Shown piece by piece: positions 1-8,655 of a stretch of 64,000 bases of DNA. The position numbers and the translations under genes are program-made. Positions within the stretch are counted from its first letter, which is position 1. Each line of letters opens with the position of its first letter. This DNA is from Rhodobacteraceae bacterium HLUCCO07 (GTDB taxonomy: Bacteria; Pseudomonadota; Alphaproteobacteria; Rhodobacterales; Rhodobacteraceae): assembly GCA_001314705.1 (NCBI GenBank), contig LJSU01000009.1:1-64000 (forward strand). Direction: 5' to 3'. A model generated the notes under the pieces. It was given only the letters and a program-made list of their open reading frames with translations. It was not told where the DNA came from and searched no databases.

Positions 1-1
1 G

Positions 2-511
2 CGCGGTTTCCAGATGGTGTTCCAGGATCCGTTCGGCTCGCTCGACCAGCGCCGCCGCGTGGGCTGGTCCATCGCCGAGCCGTTGCGCGCGCAGGGCGTG
101 GCGGGCGATCACGCGCGCGCGGTGGCACAGGCGCTCGAACAGGTGGGGCTGCGCGCGGAACATGCCGAGCGCTTCCCGCATGAATTCTCGGGCGGGCAGC
201 GGCAACGCATCGCCATCGCCCGTGCCATCATCACCCGCCCGCGACTGCTCGTCGCGGATGAGGCCGTGTCGGCGCTCGATGTGAGCGTGCAGGCGCAGAT
301 TCTCAACCTTCTCATGGATTTGCAGGACGATCTTGGACTTGCGATCCTGTTCATCAGCCATGACCTTGCCGTCGTCTCGAGCATCTGTGACGATGTGCTG
401 GTGATGCGCGAGGGGCAGGTGCTCGAACGCGGCCCGGTGGCAAACGTCCTGACCCGCCCCGCGCAGGATTACACCCGCACGCTTCTGGCGGCGGCCACGC
501 TTGAGGATTGA
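2..511 (+). CDS. Peptide/nickel-type ABC transporter ATP-binding protein (5' truncated by window edge)
   Basis: Only the C-terminal ~169 residues are present; the reading frame is open to the left edge. Visible in order: the Q-loop region (MVFQDPFGSLDQ), the ABC signature FSGGQRQRIAIARA, Walker B with the following glutamate-type segment (LLVADEAVSALD) and the switch histidine (ILFISHDLAVV). The tail (RPAQDYTRTLLAA) resembles the end of the Dpp/Opp ATPase family, which energises import of oligopeptides or similar solutes at the inner membrane. Its stop overlaps the next gene's leader by a few bases, and the metallophosphoesterase starts 3 nt later, so the two are probably cotranscribed. Whether this is a stand-alone DppF-like subunit or the second half of a fused DppDF cannot be told from here. 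Confidence 0.9.
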   Translation, partial: RGFQMVFQDPFGSLDQRRRVGWSIAEPLRAQGVAGDHARAVAQALEQVGLRAEHAERFPHEFSGGQRQRIAIARAIITRPRLLVADEAVSALDVSVQAQILNLLMDLQDDLGLAILFISHDLAVVSSICDDVLVMREGQVLERGPVANVLTRPAQDYTRTLLAAATLED

Positions 512-513
512 CC

Positions 514-1329
514 ATGACCCGTTTCGTTCACCTGACCGACCTTCACGTCACCGACCCCGAGCGCGATGATCCTCAACGCCTGTCCGACACGTCCGCGATG
601 CTGGCGCAGGCGGTGGCCGAGATCGGGCGCATGGACCCGCCCCCCGATTTCGTGGCGATTCCGGGCGACCTGACCAATCACGGTGACATCGAAAGCTATC
701 AATGCGTGCAGGCCGCGCTTGCGCCCTTGTCGGTGCCGGTCGTCATCTCGCTGGGCAATCACGACGCCCGCGAGAGTTTTCGCGCGGTCTTCGACCCCGA
801 TGCGCGGCGCGACGCGACGCCTGCCTTTCACGACCGGGTGTTGGCCGGGCTGCATGTCATCGCGCTAGACAGTTCGGTGCCGGGCCGGGTCGGTGGCGCC
901 ATCGGCGCGGAACAGTTCGGCTTGCTCGACGTGGCGCTGGCTGCGCATCCGGACCTGCCCAAGCTGATCCTGTGTCACCATCCACCCGCCATGCCACAGG
1001 GTGCGGGGCTGGCATGGGAGAGCCTGACACCCGAAGACAGCGCGACCCTTGCCGCGCATCTTGCCGGCCGGAACGTCATCGCCATCCTGAGCGGTCATGT
1101 CCATTGCAACCGCGTGCTGCATTGGCATGGCATCCCGGTGGTCATCGCGACCGGCCTGCACAACACCGTCGACCTGCTGGAACCGGCTGACATGGTGATG
1201 CAGGAGGGCGCGGGGCTTGCCATTGCTCAGGTTATGCCCGATGCGCTCGATATCCGCTTCGTGCCACTGGCGCCCCGGGGGGCGGTGCTGGGCCGGATCG
1301 GGGCCGACCGGTTGCGGGGGTTCGCCTGA
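514..1329 (+). CDS. Calcineurin-like metallophosphoesterase (cyclic-nucleotide phosphodiesterase-like)
   Basis: A 271-residue protein with all the metal-binding blocks of the calcineurin-like superfamily in order: DLHVTD near the N-terminus, GDLTNHG, GNHD, LCHHPP and GHVHCN. This is the layout of CpdA/GpdQ-type phosphodiesterases that use a dinuclear metal centre to hydrolyse cyclic nucleotides or other phosphodiesters in the cytoplasm. An in-frame TTG lies 6 nt upstream, but the ATG at 514 is the more natural start. It sits directly after a peptide-type ABC ATPase and abuts a tyrosine phosphatase gene. That context suggests a pathway handling an imported phosphorylated solute, but the substrate is not shown by the sequence. 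Confidence 0.9.
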   Translation: MTRFVHLTDLHVTDPERDDPQRLSDTSAMLAQAVAEIGRMDPPPDFVAIPGDLTNHGDIESYQCVQAALAPLSVPVVISLGNHDARESFRAVFDPDARRDATPAFHDRVLAGLHVIALDSSVPGRVGGAIGAEQFGLLDVALAAHPDLPKLILCHHPPAMPQGAGLAWESLTPEDSATLAAHLAGRNVIAILSGHVHCNRVLHWHGIPVVIATGLHNTVDLLEPADMVMQEGAGLAIAQVMPDALDIRFVPLAPRGAVLGRIGADRLRGFA

Positions 1330-2115
1330 GTGACCGCGCCAGGGATCGGGGATGACAAGGATGACCACCTTCTCGCGCTGAGCGGGGCCTACAACGTGCG
1401 TGATCTGGGCGGATACCGCACCCGAGCGGGCGATCTCACCCAGCGTCGCAGGCTGTTGCGCGCCGATTCCCCGCATCGGCTGACTTCGGGGGATCTCGAC
1501 CTCTTGCTGGACACCGGGCTGCGCACCGTGATCGACCTGCGTGCCCCGCACGAGCTTGCCGGTGCGCCGAACCCGCTGGGCGCGGTTTCCTCGCTCGATT
1601 ACCTGCACTTGCCGCTTTTCGACGCGCTGGCGCCGGCGAATGTGCACGAGGGCGCGACCGGGCCGGACCCGCTCCCGCATTTCTATGCGCGCACCCTGTC
1701 GACGCGCGCCGAGGCGCTGCGCGAGGTGATGCAGGCCATCACCGAGGCCCCGCCCGGCGCGGTGATGTTCCACTGCACCGCCGGGAAGGACCGCACCGGG
1801 CTCATCGCCGCGCTGCTGCTGGGCAATGCCGATGTGCGCGAGGCGGATATCGTGGCCGACTATGCCAGCACTGAACGTCACATCGCGCCGCTGGTGGCCG
1901 AGTTTCTCGAACGCGCGCGGGCGGCAGGCGGTACCGATATCGAAGCCTATGGACGCGCGCTCAGGTCGCGCCCCGAGACGATGCAGCGGGTGCTGGCCGA
2001 TATCGCTCGCACCTACGGCTCGGTGCCCGATTACCTTGCCGGGATCGGCCTTGATTCGACCCAGCTTGCAAGACTGGCGGCGCGACTGGTTGTCGCGGCG
2101 TCAAGGCCGGGCTGA
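1330..2115 (+). CDS. Tyrosine-protein phosphatase (DSP/PTP superfamily)
   Basis: A 261-residue protein beginning with GTG immediately after the TGA of the preceding phosphodiesterase gene, so translation is probably coupled. The cysteine-phosphatase signature HCTAGKDRTG (HCx5R) is intact near residue 145, with the catalytic Cys and Arg present. The N-terminal NVRDLGGYRT segment is typical of the bacterial tyrosine/serine phosphatase family (Y_phosphatase3). Such enzymes hydrolyse phosphomonoesters through a cysteinyl-phosphate intermediate. Together with the metallophosphoesterase it could convert a diester to a monoester and then to free alcohol, but that order of reactions is inference. Confidence 0.88.
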   Translation: MTAPGIGDDKDDHLLALSGAYNVRDLGGYRTRAGDLTQRRRLLRADSPHRLTSGDLDLLLDTGLRTVIDLRAPHELAGAPNPLGAVSSLDYLHLPLFDALAPANVHEGATGPDPLPHFYARTLSTRAEALREVMQAITEAPPGAVMFHCTAGKDRTGLIAALLLGNADVREADIVADYASTERHIAPLVAEFLERARAAGGTDIEAYGRALRSRPETMQRVLADIARTYGSVPDYLAGIGLDSTQLARLAARLVVAASRPG

Positions 2116-2184
2116 GGATGCGCTGCGTTACGCCTTGTGCATGGACATCTTCGCCCACCGTCTCCGAAAAATGCCCTGAACATC

Positions 2185-2214
2185 TTGTCTTGGGCGGGTT
2201 TGCGCCGATATTCC
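2185..2214 (+). promoter_or_regulatory. Possible promoter of the Mrp operon
   Basis: TTGTCT, an 18-nt spacer and TATTCC lie about 50 nt upstream of the mrpA start, in the only gap (150 bp) before the six-gene operon. The boxes match a housekeeping promoter only moderately. Confidence 0.3.
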
Positions 2215-2264
2215 TTTTCGGGTAACAGAACAAGAACCGGGGCGAACAGGGCAGAGCGCGCGAC

Positions 2265-5132
2265 ATGTTTATCGAAAACGGTTTTCTGCTGGTGATCGCG
2301 GCGCTTCCCTTTGTCGGAGCCCTGATCCCGGGGCTGATGATCCGGGCCGGGCGCACGGCCTGCGCGTCCTTCACCGCCATTCCGACGGCTTTCGCTTTGG
2401 TGCTTCTGGCGATGCTCGCGCCCGAGGTGATGCAGGGCAACGTGATCCGCTACGAGGTCGAATGGCTGCCGCAGCTGGGCCTCTCGGCTGCCTTCTTTCT
2501 CGACGGGCTGGGGCTGCTCTTTGCGGGGATGATCCTCGGTGTCGGCCTCCTGATCACGCTCTATGCGCGCTTCTATCTCTCGGGCGAAGACCCGATGGGG
2601 CAGTTCTATACCTATCTGCTGCTGTTCCAGGGCGCGATGCTGGGCATCGTGATCTCCGACAACATTCTGCTTTTGCTGATCTTCTGGGAGCTGACCAGCC
2701 TCTCGTCGTTCCTGCTTATCGGATACTGGAAGCACCTGCCCGAGGGCCGGCAAGGCGCGCGCATGGCGCTGGCTGTCACCGGGGCAGGGGGGCTTGCGAT
2801 GATCGGGGGGATGCTGATCCTGGGCCAGATCGTCGGCAGCTACAACCTCACCGACATCCTGACCGAGGGCGAGGCGATTCGGGCGTCCGAGTGGTATCTG
2901 CCCGCGCTCGTCCTGATCCTGCTCGGCGCCTTTACCAAGTCGGCGCAGTTCCCGTTCCATTTCTGGTTGCCACATGCCATGGCCGCGCCGACGCCGGTCA
3001 GCGCCTATCTGCACTCGGCCACGATGGTCAAGGCGGGGGTGTTTCTGATGGCGCGGATGTGGCCGGCGCTGGCCGGCACCGACGCGTGGTTCTACCTCGT
3101 GGCGACGACCGGGCTCATCACCATGGTGCTGGGCGCGCTGATCGCGCTTTTCAAGGACGACCTCAAGGCGCTCCTGGCCTTTTCCACGGTCAGTCATCTC
3201 GGCCTTCTGACCATGCTTCTGGGGTTCGGCACCAAACTCGCGGCGGTGGTGGCGGTGTTTCACATCATCAACCACCTCACCTTCAAGGCCGCGCTCTTCA
3301 TGACGGCCGGGATCGTCGATCACGAAACCCATACCCGCGACATCAAGCGGCTGGGCGGCCTGCGCCATCTGATGCCCGTGACCTTTCTCGTCGGCACGGT
3401 GGCGGCGCTTTCCATGGCGGGCATTCCGCTTTTCAACGGCTTCCTGTCGAAAGAGATGATGCTCGAAGAGGCCGCCCACACGACCTGGGGCAACAGCCCC
3501 TACGCGGTCGGGGCGCTGGCCACGCTGGGCGCGCTCCTGTCGGTGGCCTATTCCTTCAGGTTCATCGCCCATGTCTTCCTCGGCCCGGTGCGCGACGACT
3601 ACCCGGCCAAGCCGCATGACCCGCCCTTCGGCATGTGGGCGGCCCCGGCGCTCCTGGCGGCCTGTGTCGTGATCATCGGTATCCTGCCGGCGGCGGTGGT
3701 CGGCCCGCTCGTGGCCGTGGCCGGCGGCGCGGTGATCGGCGGCGGCGAGATGCCCTATTACTCGCTCAAGATCTGGCACGGGATCACGCCTGCGCTCTTC
3801 ATGTCGGTGATCGCGGTGGCGGGCGGGCTTGTCCTGCTGGCAATGCACCGCCCGCTCGACCGGGTGTGGAACGCGGTGCCGCGCCCCGAGGCGAAAACCA
3901 TCTTCGACGCGCTCATCGCGCGGGTGGCCGGAGCCTCGCGCGGCATCACCGAATCCATGCATAACGGTGCGATCAGCCGCTACCTGGCAATCTTCTTCGT
4001 CACCACGCTGATCGTGGGCTATGCCGCATGGGCCGGTGGCGGCTTGACGGAGGCGACACGCGCGCCGCTGCCGGTGCCGCCCGCCGTGGCGATCGGCTGG
4101 GTGCTGCTGATCGTGGCGGTGATCTCGGTCACCATCACCCACCGTCGCCGGTTCCTGTCTCTTGTCATCATTGGCGTTGTCGGGCTGATGCTTTCGGCCG
4201 GCTTCGTCTACCTCTCGGCGCCCGACCTCGCGCTCACGCAAATTTCGGTCGAGACGGTCACCATCATGCTGCTCCTGCTGGCACTGCATTTCCTGCCCAA
4301 GGAAACCCCGGTGGAAAGCGGCGCCGCGCTGCGGCTGCGCGACGGGGCGATCGCGGCCGCGTCAGGGCTTGGCGTGGCGGCGCTGGCCTATACGTTCATG
4401 TTGCGCGATGTCGATACGATCTCGGACTTCCACCTCGCCAATTCCTACGAGGGCGGCGGCGGCACCAACGTCGTCAACGTGATCCTCGTCGATTTCCGCG
4501 GTTATGACACCTATGGCGAGATCATCGTGCTGGGCATTGCCGGTCTGGTGATTTTCGCCCTCATGGAAACGCTTCTCAACGGGCCGGTCGCGCGGCGCCT
4601 GCGCGAGACGGTCTATGAGCCCGACCGCTCACGCGACCGCCACCCGCTGATGATGGTGGTGGCCACCCGGGTGATGATGCCCATCGCGGTCATGGTCGGC
4701 ATCTACATCTTCCTGCGCGGGCACAACGAACCGGGGGGCGGCTTCGTTGCGGGCCTTGTGATCTCGATCGCGCTCCTGATGCAATACATGGCCTCCGGCT
4801 TTGCCTGGACACAGGCGCGGCAGCGGTTCGAATATCACGGGCTGATCGGCTTTGGCGTGATCATCGCGGGGCTGACAGGGGCCGGCGCGATGCTCGCCGG
4901 CAAGCCCTTCCTGACCAGCGCCTTCGACTATTTCCACTTTCCGCCGATCGAGGAATTCGAACTGGCCACCGCCATGGCCTTTGACCTGGGCGTCTTCCTC
5001 GTCGTCTTCGGCGCGGTCATGCTCATGCTTTACAGCCTGTCGCGGCTTGCGCGCATTGCCGGAGAGACGGTGAACCGCGAGCCAATGGATTATGATCCGA
5101 CCGACCGGGTCGAAAACCGCAAGGAGGCGTGA
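2265..5132 (+). CDS. mrpA: Mrp-type Na+/H+ antiporter subunit A, fused to MrpB domain
   Basis: A 955-residue polytopic membrane protein. The first ~790 residues are the MrpA part, homologous to complex I subunit NuoL, with helix motifs such as LLLIFWELTSLSSFLLIGYW and the FPFHFWLPHAMAAPTPVSA segment around residues 225-245 that is typical of proton-pumping subunits. From about residue 790 a second domain starts (MMVVATRVMMPIAVMVG, then GHNEPGGGFVAGLV), which is MrpB (MnhB). The A/B fusion is the form seen in the Rhizobium PhaAB protein. The complex exchanges cytoplasmic Na+ or K+ for external H+ and supports growth at high pH or salinity. The gene is first of six, with the mrpC start directly after its stop. 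Confidence 0.95.
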   Translation: MFIENGFLLVIAALPFVGALIPGLMIRAGRTACASFTAIPTAFALVLLAMLAPEVMQGNVIRYEVEWLPQLGLSAAFFLDGLGLLFAGMILGVGLLITLYARFYLSGEDPMGQFYTYLLLFQGAMLGIVISDNILLLLIFWELTSLSSFLLIGYWKHLPEGRQGARMALAVTGAGGLAMIGGMLILGQIVGSYNLTDILTEGEAIRASEWYLPALVLILLGAFTKSAQFPFHFWLPHAMAAPTPVSAYLHSATMVKAGVFLMARMWPALAGTDAWFYLVATTGLITMVLGALIALFKDDLKALLAFSTVSHLGLLTMLLGFGTKLAAVVAVFHIINHLTFKAALFMTAGIVDHETHTRDIKRLGGLRHLMPVTFLVGTVAALSMAGIPLFNGFLSKEMMLEEAAHTTWGNSPYAVGALATLGALLSVAYSFRFIAHVFLGPVRDDYPAKPHDPPFGMWAAPALLAACVVIIGILPAAVVGPLVAVAGGAVIGGGEMPYYSLKIWHGITPALFMSVIAVAGGLVLLAMHRPLDRVWNAVPRPEAKTIFDALIARVAGASRGITESMHNGAISRYLAIFFVTTLIVGYAAWAGGGLTEATRAPLPVPPAVAIGWVLLIVAVISVTITHRRRFLSLVIIGVVGLMLSAGFVYLSAPDLALTQISVETVTIMLLLLALHFLPKETPVESGAALRLRDGAIAAASGLGVAALAYTFMLRDVDTISDFHLANSYEGGGGTNVVNVILVDFRGYDTYGEIIVLGIAGLVIFALMETLLNGPVARRLRETVYEPDRSRDRHPLMMVVATRVMMPIAVMVGIYIFLRGHNEPGGGFVAGLVISIALLMQYMASGFAWTQARQRFEYHGLIGFGVIIAGLTGAGAMLAGKPFLTSAFDYFHFPPIEEFELATAMAFDLGVFLVVFGAVMLMLYSLSRLARIAGETVNREPMDYDPTDRVENRKEA

Positions 5133-5495
5133 ATGGAAGTGGTGGTGGCAAGTGCCGTCGGCGTGCTGACCGCGAGCGGGATCTACCTCGTTCTGCGTCT
5201 GAGGGCCTTTCCGGTCATCCTCGGGCTGGCGCTGCTGTCCTATGCGGCCAATGTCTTTCTCTTCGCGTCCGGGCGCCTGGCGATCAACATGCCGCCGGTC
5301 CTGTCGAAATATGGCGAAGCGAGCTATACCGACCCGCTGCCGCAGGCGCTGGTGCTGACCGCGATCGTGATTTCCTTCGGCATGACGGCGGTGCTCGTGA
5401 TGGTGGCGCTGGCTGCCTATCTCAAGGCCGGCAGCGACGCGGTCAACATGGGCGCACCCGGAACCGGCGCCGAGGATGAAGAGGCGGACTCATGA
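5133..5495 (+). CDS. mrpC: Mrp antiporter subunit C
   Basis: A 120-residue protein with three predicted membrane helices, the NuoK-like subunit of the Mrp complex (MnhC/PhaC). The GIYLVLRLRAFPVILGLALL and YAANVFLFASGRL stretches and the DPLPQALVLTAIVIS segment are characteristic of MrpC. The start follows the mrpA stop with no gap, and the stop overlaps the mrpD start by 4 nt, so the subunits are translationally coupled. The charged tail (EDEEADS) is cytoplasmic or periplasmic and carries no recognisable motif. Confidence 0.94.
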   Translation: MEVVVASAVGVLTASGIYLVLRLRAFPVILGLALLSYAANVFLFASGRLAINMPPVLSKYGEASYTDPLPQALVLTAIVISFGMTAVLVMVALAAYLKAGSDAVNMGAPGTGAEDEEADS

Positions 5496-7042
5496 TGATG
5501 CACTGGATCATCGCACCGGTCCTGCTCCCGGCGCTTCTCGCACCGGTGATCGGCTATGTCATGCGTCACGACATCACGCTCGCGCGGGTGGCCTCGATGG
5601 CCGGGGCGGTCGGCCTTCTGGGCATCGCATTGCAACTCGTGATCATGTCCTCGGGCGGCGAGACGCTCGTTTACCGCTTGGGTGACTGGCCCGCGCCCTT
5701 CGGGATCGTGCTGGTGCTCGATCGTCTTTCGGCGGTGATGGTCCTGCTCACCGCGATCCTGGCGCTCATCGTGCTCTGGCATGCCTGCGCCTCGGATTGG
5801 GACCGGCAGGGGCGGCATTTCCACGCCATTTTCCAGTTTCAACTGATGGGCGTCTGCGGCGCTTTCCTGACCGGTGACATCTTCAATCTCTTCGTCTTCT
5901 TCGAGATTCTGCTGATTGCCTCCTACGGGTTGATGATCCACGGCGGCGGGCGCGAACGGATGCGCGCCGGGCTGCAATACGTGATCATCAACCTGGCCGG
6001 TTCGACCCTGTTTCTCTTTGCCCTGGCGGTGCTCTATGCCAGCACCGGAACGCTCAACATCGCCGACCTGGCGCAGCGCCTGCGCGAAATCCCGGTCGAA
6101 GAGGCCGCGCTCGTGCGGGTGGCGGCGATCTTTCTGATGGTCGTATTCGCGGTCAAGGCGGCGCTCTTTCCCGTGCATTTCTGGCTGCCGGGCACCTATT
6201 CCAACGCACCTGCACCGGTGGCCGCCTTCTTTGCGATCATGACCAAGGTGGGGGCCTATTCCATCATCCGCGTTCATACCCTTGTCTTCGGCCCCGGGGT
6301 CGAGGCCACTGACGGGCTGATGGCAAGCTGGCTCTTTCCGGGGGCCGTGATCACCATTGCCATCGGCGCGCTCGGCGTGATGGGCGCGCGCCAGATCCTG
6401 CCGCTCGTCTCCTATGCCGTGGTCGGCTCCATGGGCGTCTTGCTGATCGCGGTGGCCAGTTTCACGCCTGCGGCGCTTGCCGCGGGGCTCTACTATCTCG
6501 TCCACTCGACCTTTGCGGCGGCGGCGCTCTTCCTGCTGGCCGATCTGGTCCTGCACCGGCGGGGCAGCGGGGCCCTGACGATGTTTCCCGCCACCGCGCA
6601 GAACGGGCTCTTTGCCGCGCTCTTCTTTGGCGCTGCCATCGGCATGGCCGGCATGCCGCCGCTCAGCGGTTTCCTGGGCAAGCTGCTGGTGCTCGACGCG
6701 CTGCGCGCGCCCGAGGTGATCGTCTGGGCCTGGGCCAGCGTGCTGGCCGGGTCGCTCTTCACGATTGTCGGCTTTGCCCGTGCAGGCAGCGTGCTGTTCT
6801 GGAAATCGACGGCCGTGACGGCCCAGGGGGCCGCGCCCGCGCGCGACATGCCCGCGCCGGTGACGACCTCCGAACTTGTGCCGGTCTTTGCCGCGCTAGC
6901 GGTGCTGGGCGCGCTCGCCGCGCTCGCGGGCCCGGCGGCCGGATATCTCGACGAGACCGCGAGACAGGTGTTCGACCACGCGGGCTATATCGACGCCGTT
7001 CTCGGAACCGGCCCGGAACACGCAGGGGAGGCCAAACCGTGA
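5492..7042 (+). CDS. mrpD: Mrp antiporter subunit D
   Basis: A 516-residue polytopic membrane protein, the second NuoL/M/N-like subunit of the Mrp antiporter. It has the family's central segment VKAALFPVHFWLPGTYSNAP with the lysine implicated in proton transfer, and the GDIFNLFVFFEILLIASYGL helix early in the protein. With MrpA it forms the ion-translocating part of the hetero-oligomeric complex. The ATG overlaps the mrpC stop, and the 3' end overlaps the mrpE start by 4 nt. The initiation codon could be any of three consecutive ATG codons. Confidence 0.95.
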   Translation: MMMHWIIAPVLLPALLAPVIGYVMRHDITLARVASMAGAVGLLGIALQLVIMSSGGETLVYRLGDWPAPFGIVLVLDRLSAVMVLLTAILALIVLWHACASDWDRQGRHFHAIFQFQLMGVCGAFLTGDIFNLFVFFEILLIASYGLMIHGGGRERMRAGLQYVIINLAGSTLFLFALAVLYASTGTLNIADLAQRLREIPVEEAALVRVAAIFLMVVFAVKAALFPVHFWLPGTYSNAPAPVAAFFAIMTKVGAYSIIRVHTLVFGPGVEATDGLMASWLFPGAVITIAIGALGVMGARQILPLVSYAVVGSMGVLLIAVASFTPAALAAGLYYLVHSTFAAAALFLLADLVLHRRGSGALTMFPATAQNGLFAALFFGAAIGMAGMPPLSGFLGKLLVLDALRAPEVIVWAWASVLAGSLFTIVGFARAGSVLFWKSTAVTAQGAAPARDMPAPVTTSELVPVFAALAVLGALAALAGPAAGYLDETARQVFDHAGYIDAVLGTGPEHAGEAKP

Positions 7043-7530
7043 CTGCGCGACTTTTTCCCCATCCGCTTCTGAGCGTCGTGCTCCTGATCGTGTGGCTCGG
7101 CCTCGTGAACAAGGTGACGCTGGGCAACGTGGTGCTGGGCGCGATCCTCGGCATCGCCGTGCCGATGCTGACCTCGCCCTACTGGCCCAACCGCCCGCGC
7201 ATTCGCGCGCCGCTGCGCGCCATGGAATATGCGCTCGTGGTGGTGTGGGACATCATCGTTGCCAATGTGCAGGTGGCGCTGATCATCCTTTTCAAACCCA
7301 ACGACCGCATCCACTCGCACTGGATCGCCGTTCCGCTCGAACTCACTTCGGCCGAGGCGATCACGGTGCTGGCCGGCACGATCACCATGACACCTGGCAC
7401 CGTTTCGGTGACCTTCAGCGCCGACATCCACAGCATCCTTGTCCATTGCCTGCACACCGATGACCCCGACGCGGTCAAGGCCAACATCAAGAGCCGTTAC
7501 GAGGCGCGTCTGAAGGAGATATTCGAATGA
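7039..7530 (+). CDS. mrpE: Mrp antiporter subunit E
   Basis: A 163-residue protein with a GTG start overlapping mrpD. Two or three N-terminal hydrophobic helices precede a C-terminal soluble part containing the conserved TAEAITVLAGTITMTPGTVS-like block (here beginning LTSAEAITVLAGTITMTPGT), the hallmark of MrpE. MrpE is needed for assembly and full activity of the antiporter in characterised systems. Four-base overlaps on both sides show tight coupling within the operon. Confidence 0.94.
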   Translation: MTARLFPHPLLSVVLLIVWLGLVNKVTLGNVVLGAILGIAVPMLTSPYWPNRPRIRAPLRAMEYALVVVWDIIVANVQVALIILFKPNDRIHSHWIAVPLELTSAEAITVLAGTITMTPGTVSVTFSADIHSILVHCLHTDDPDAVKANIKSRYEARLKEIFE

Positions 7531-7796
7531 TCGAGACCACCCTTGTCTTTGCCATCGGCTGTTTCGGGCTGGGCCTGCTCTTCTGCCTCTGGCGCATGTT
7601 GCGTGGCCCGACCCATGCCGACCGCATCCTTGCGCTCGATACGATGGTGATCAACATCATCTCGCTGCTGATCCTCTATGGCATCAAGGAAAGCACGGCG
7701 GTCTATTACGAGGCGGCAATGCTGGTCGCCATGGTCGGGTTCGTTTCGACCGTGGCCTACTGCCGCTTCGTGCTGCGCGGCGACATCATCGAATGA
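7527..7796 (+). CDS. mrpF: Mrp antiporter subunit F
   Basis: An 89-residue, three-helix membrane protein. The GPTHADRILALDTMVINI segment between the first and second helices is diagnostic of MrpF (PhaF), and the length is usual for the family. The ATG overlaps the mrpE stop by 4 nt. It is one of the small subunits of the Mrp complex; related proteins have also been implicated in bile-salt or cholate efflux. Confidence 0.94.
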   Translation: MIETTLVFAIGCFGLGLLFCLWRMLRGPTHADRILALDTMVINIISLLILYGIKESTAVYYEAAMLVAMVGFVSTVAYCRFVLRGDIIE

Positions 7797-7803
7797 GGGC
7801 GAC

Positions 7804-8163
7804 ATGGAATCTCTGAGCGACATCCTTATCTCGTTTTTCCTCGTCGTGGCGGGGATATTCGGCCTGGTCGGCTCTTTCGGCCTCGTGAAGCTCAAGGGCA
7901 CGATGCAACGCATCCACGCGCCCACCAAGGCCACGACGCTCGGCGTGGGCGGGGTGCTGATCGCCTCGATGCTCTATTTCACGCTGGTCAAGGACAGCTT
8001 TTCCTTCCACGAGTTGCTGATCACGCTCTTTCTGTTCATCACCGCGCCGATCACCGCGAACTTCATCTCGAAAACCTACCTCGCGAGGCATCTGCGCGAG
8101 GACGACCTGCCGGAGACCGGCCAGTCCTATGGCTGGGCCGTGTACACCGATCCGCCGGAATAG
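7804..8163 (+). CDS. mrpG: Mrp antiporter subunit G
   Basis: A 119-residue protein starting at the ATG 7 nt after the mrpF stop; the longer in-frame extension upstream lies inside mrpF and is discarded. Three membrane helices and the loop LKGTMQRIHAPTKATTLGVG identify MrpG (PhaG). It is the last gene of the operon, followed by about 490 nt without a gene. No T-rich intrinsic terminator is obvious directly after it. Confidence 0.94.
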   Translation: MESLSDILISFFLVVAGIFGLVGSFGLVKLKGTMQRIHAPTKATTLGVGGVLIASMLYFTLVKDSFSFHELLITLFLFITAPITANFISKTYLARHLREDDLPETGQSYGWAVYTDPPE

Positions 8164-8655
8164 GACCGCCCGCGTCAATTCGTGCCTCGTCCCAAAGGGG
8201 CGCCGGTCCCGGCTGTTCGGCACTGGGTGGCTGATCACGAACCGGGGCGAATCACTTCACCAAAGCGTGAGGCGACAGTGATTCGCAAGTCAAGTACGCT
8301 ATTGTGGGTTGAAGTGGATTTTCGATCTGCTCGGATAGCTTGCAATTTTGCCTGCGAGTCACGGTGATCCAGCGCCAAATTGATGCTCGCAGCTGGTGGT
8401 AGGGCCCTGCACCGACTCCATCGTCCAACGACAGCATGTTGTGTGGATTGGCTTCGAACGAACCTGCAAGATCACGTCCGGACTCGGGCCCCGGTGGTCA
8501 TGAAAGATGACAGGATGGGAATTTCACGGTAAGTTTATACCTGCGGTGACAATGCTGCATACTACCAAGACTGCCACGTTTCGGCGTACCCAATAACTTT
8601 AATTTCGTTAACCAGTCCGGCCCTTTTTCGGGTTGGCTCATTTTTGGGCGATCAA
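8164..8655. other. Intergenic region between Mrp operon and type I secretion genes
   Basis: About 490 nt with no convincing gene; a 61-codon frame at 8182-8367 has no domain and poor context. It contains one structured inverted repeat (8248-8285) and becomes AT-rich towards 8570-8640, as expected for the promoter region of the secretion operon. No clear -35/-10 pair was assigned. Confidence 0.6.
8248..8285. repeat. Inverted repeat / potential hairpin
   Basis: CGAATCACT (8248-8256) is matched perfectly by AGTGATTCG (8277-8285), with a smaller TCAC...GTGA pair nested inside. It could be the 3' structure of the Mrp transcript or an operator; there is no poly-T tail. Confidence 0.45.

Noticed and set aside
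2031-4289. 752-codon minus-strand frame opposite mrpA
   Set aside because: Antisense shadow of a clear membrane-protein gene; composition rich in His, Arg, Asp and Gln without domains.
8182-8367. 61-codon frame after mrpG
   Set aside because: No ribosome-binding site or conserved feature; it runs over an inverted repeat.
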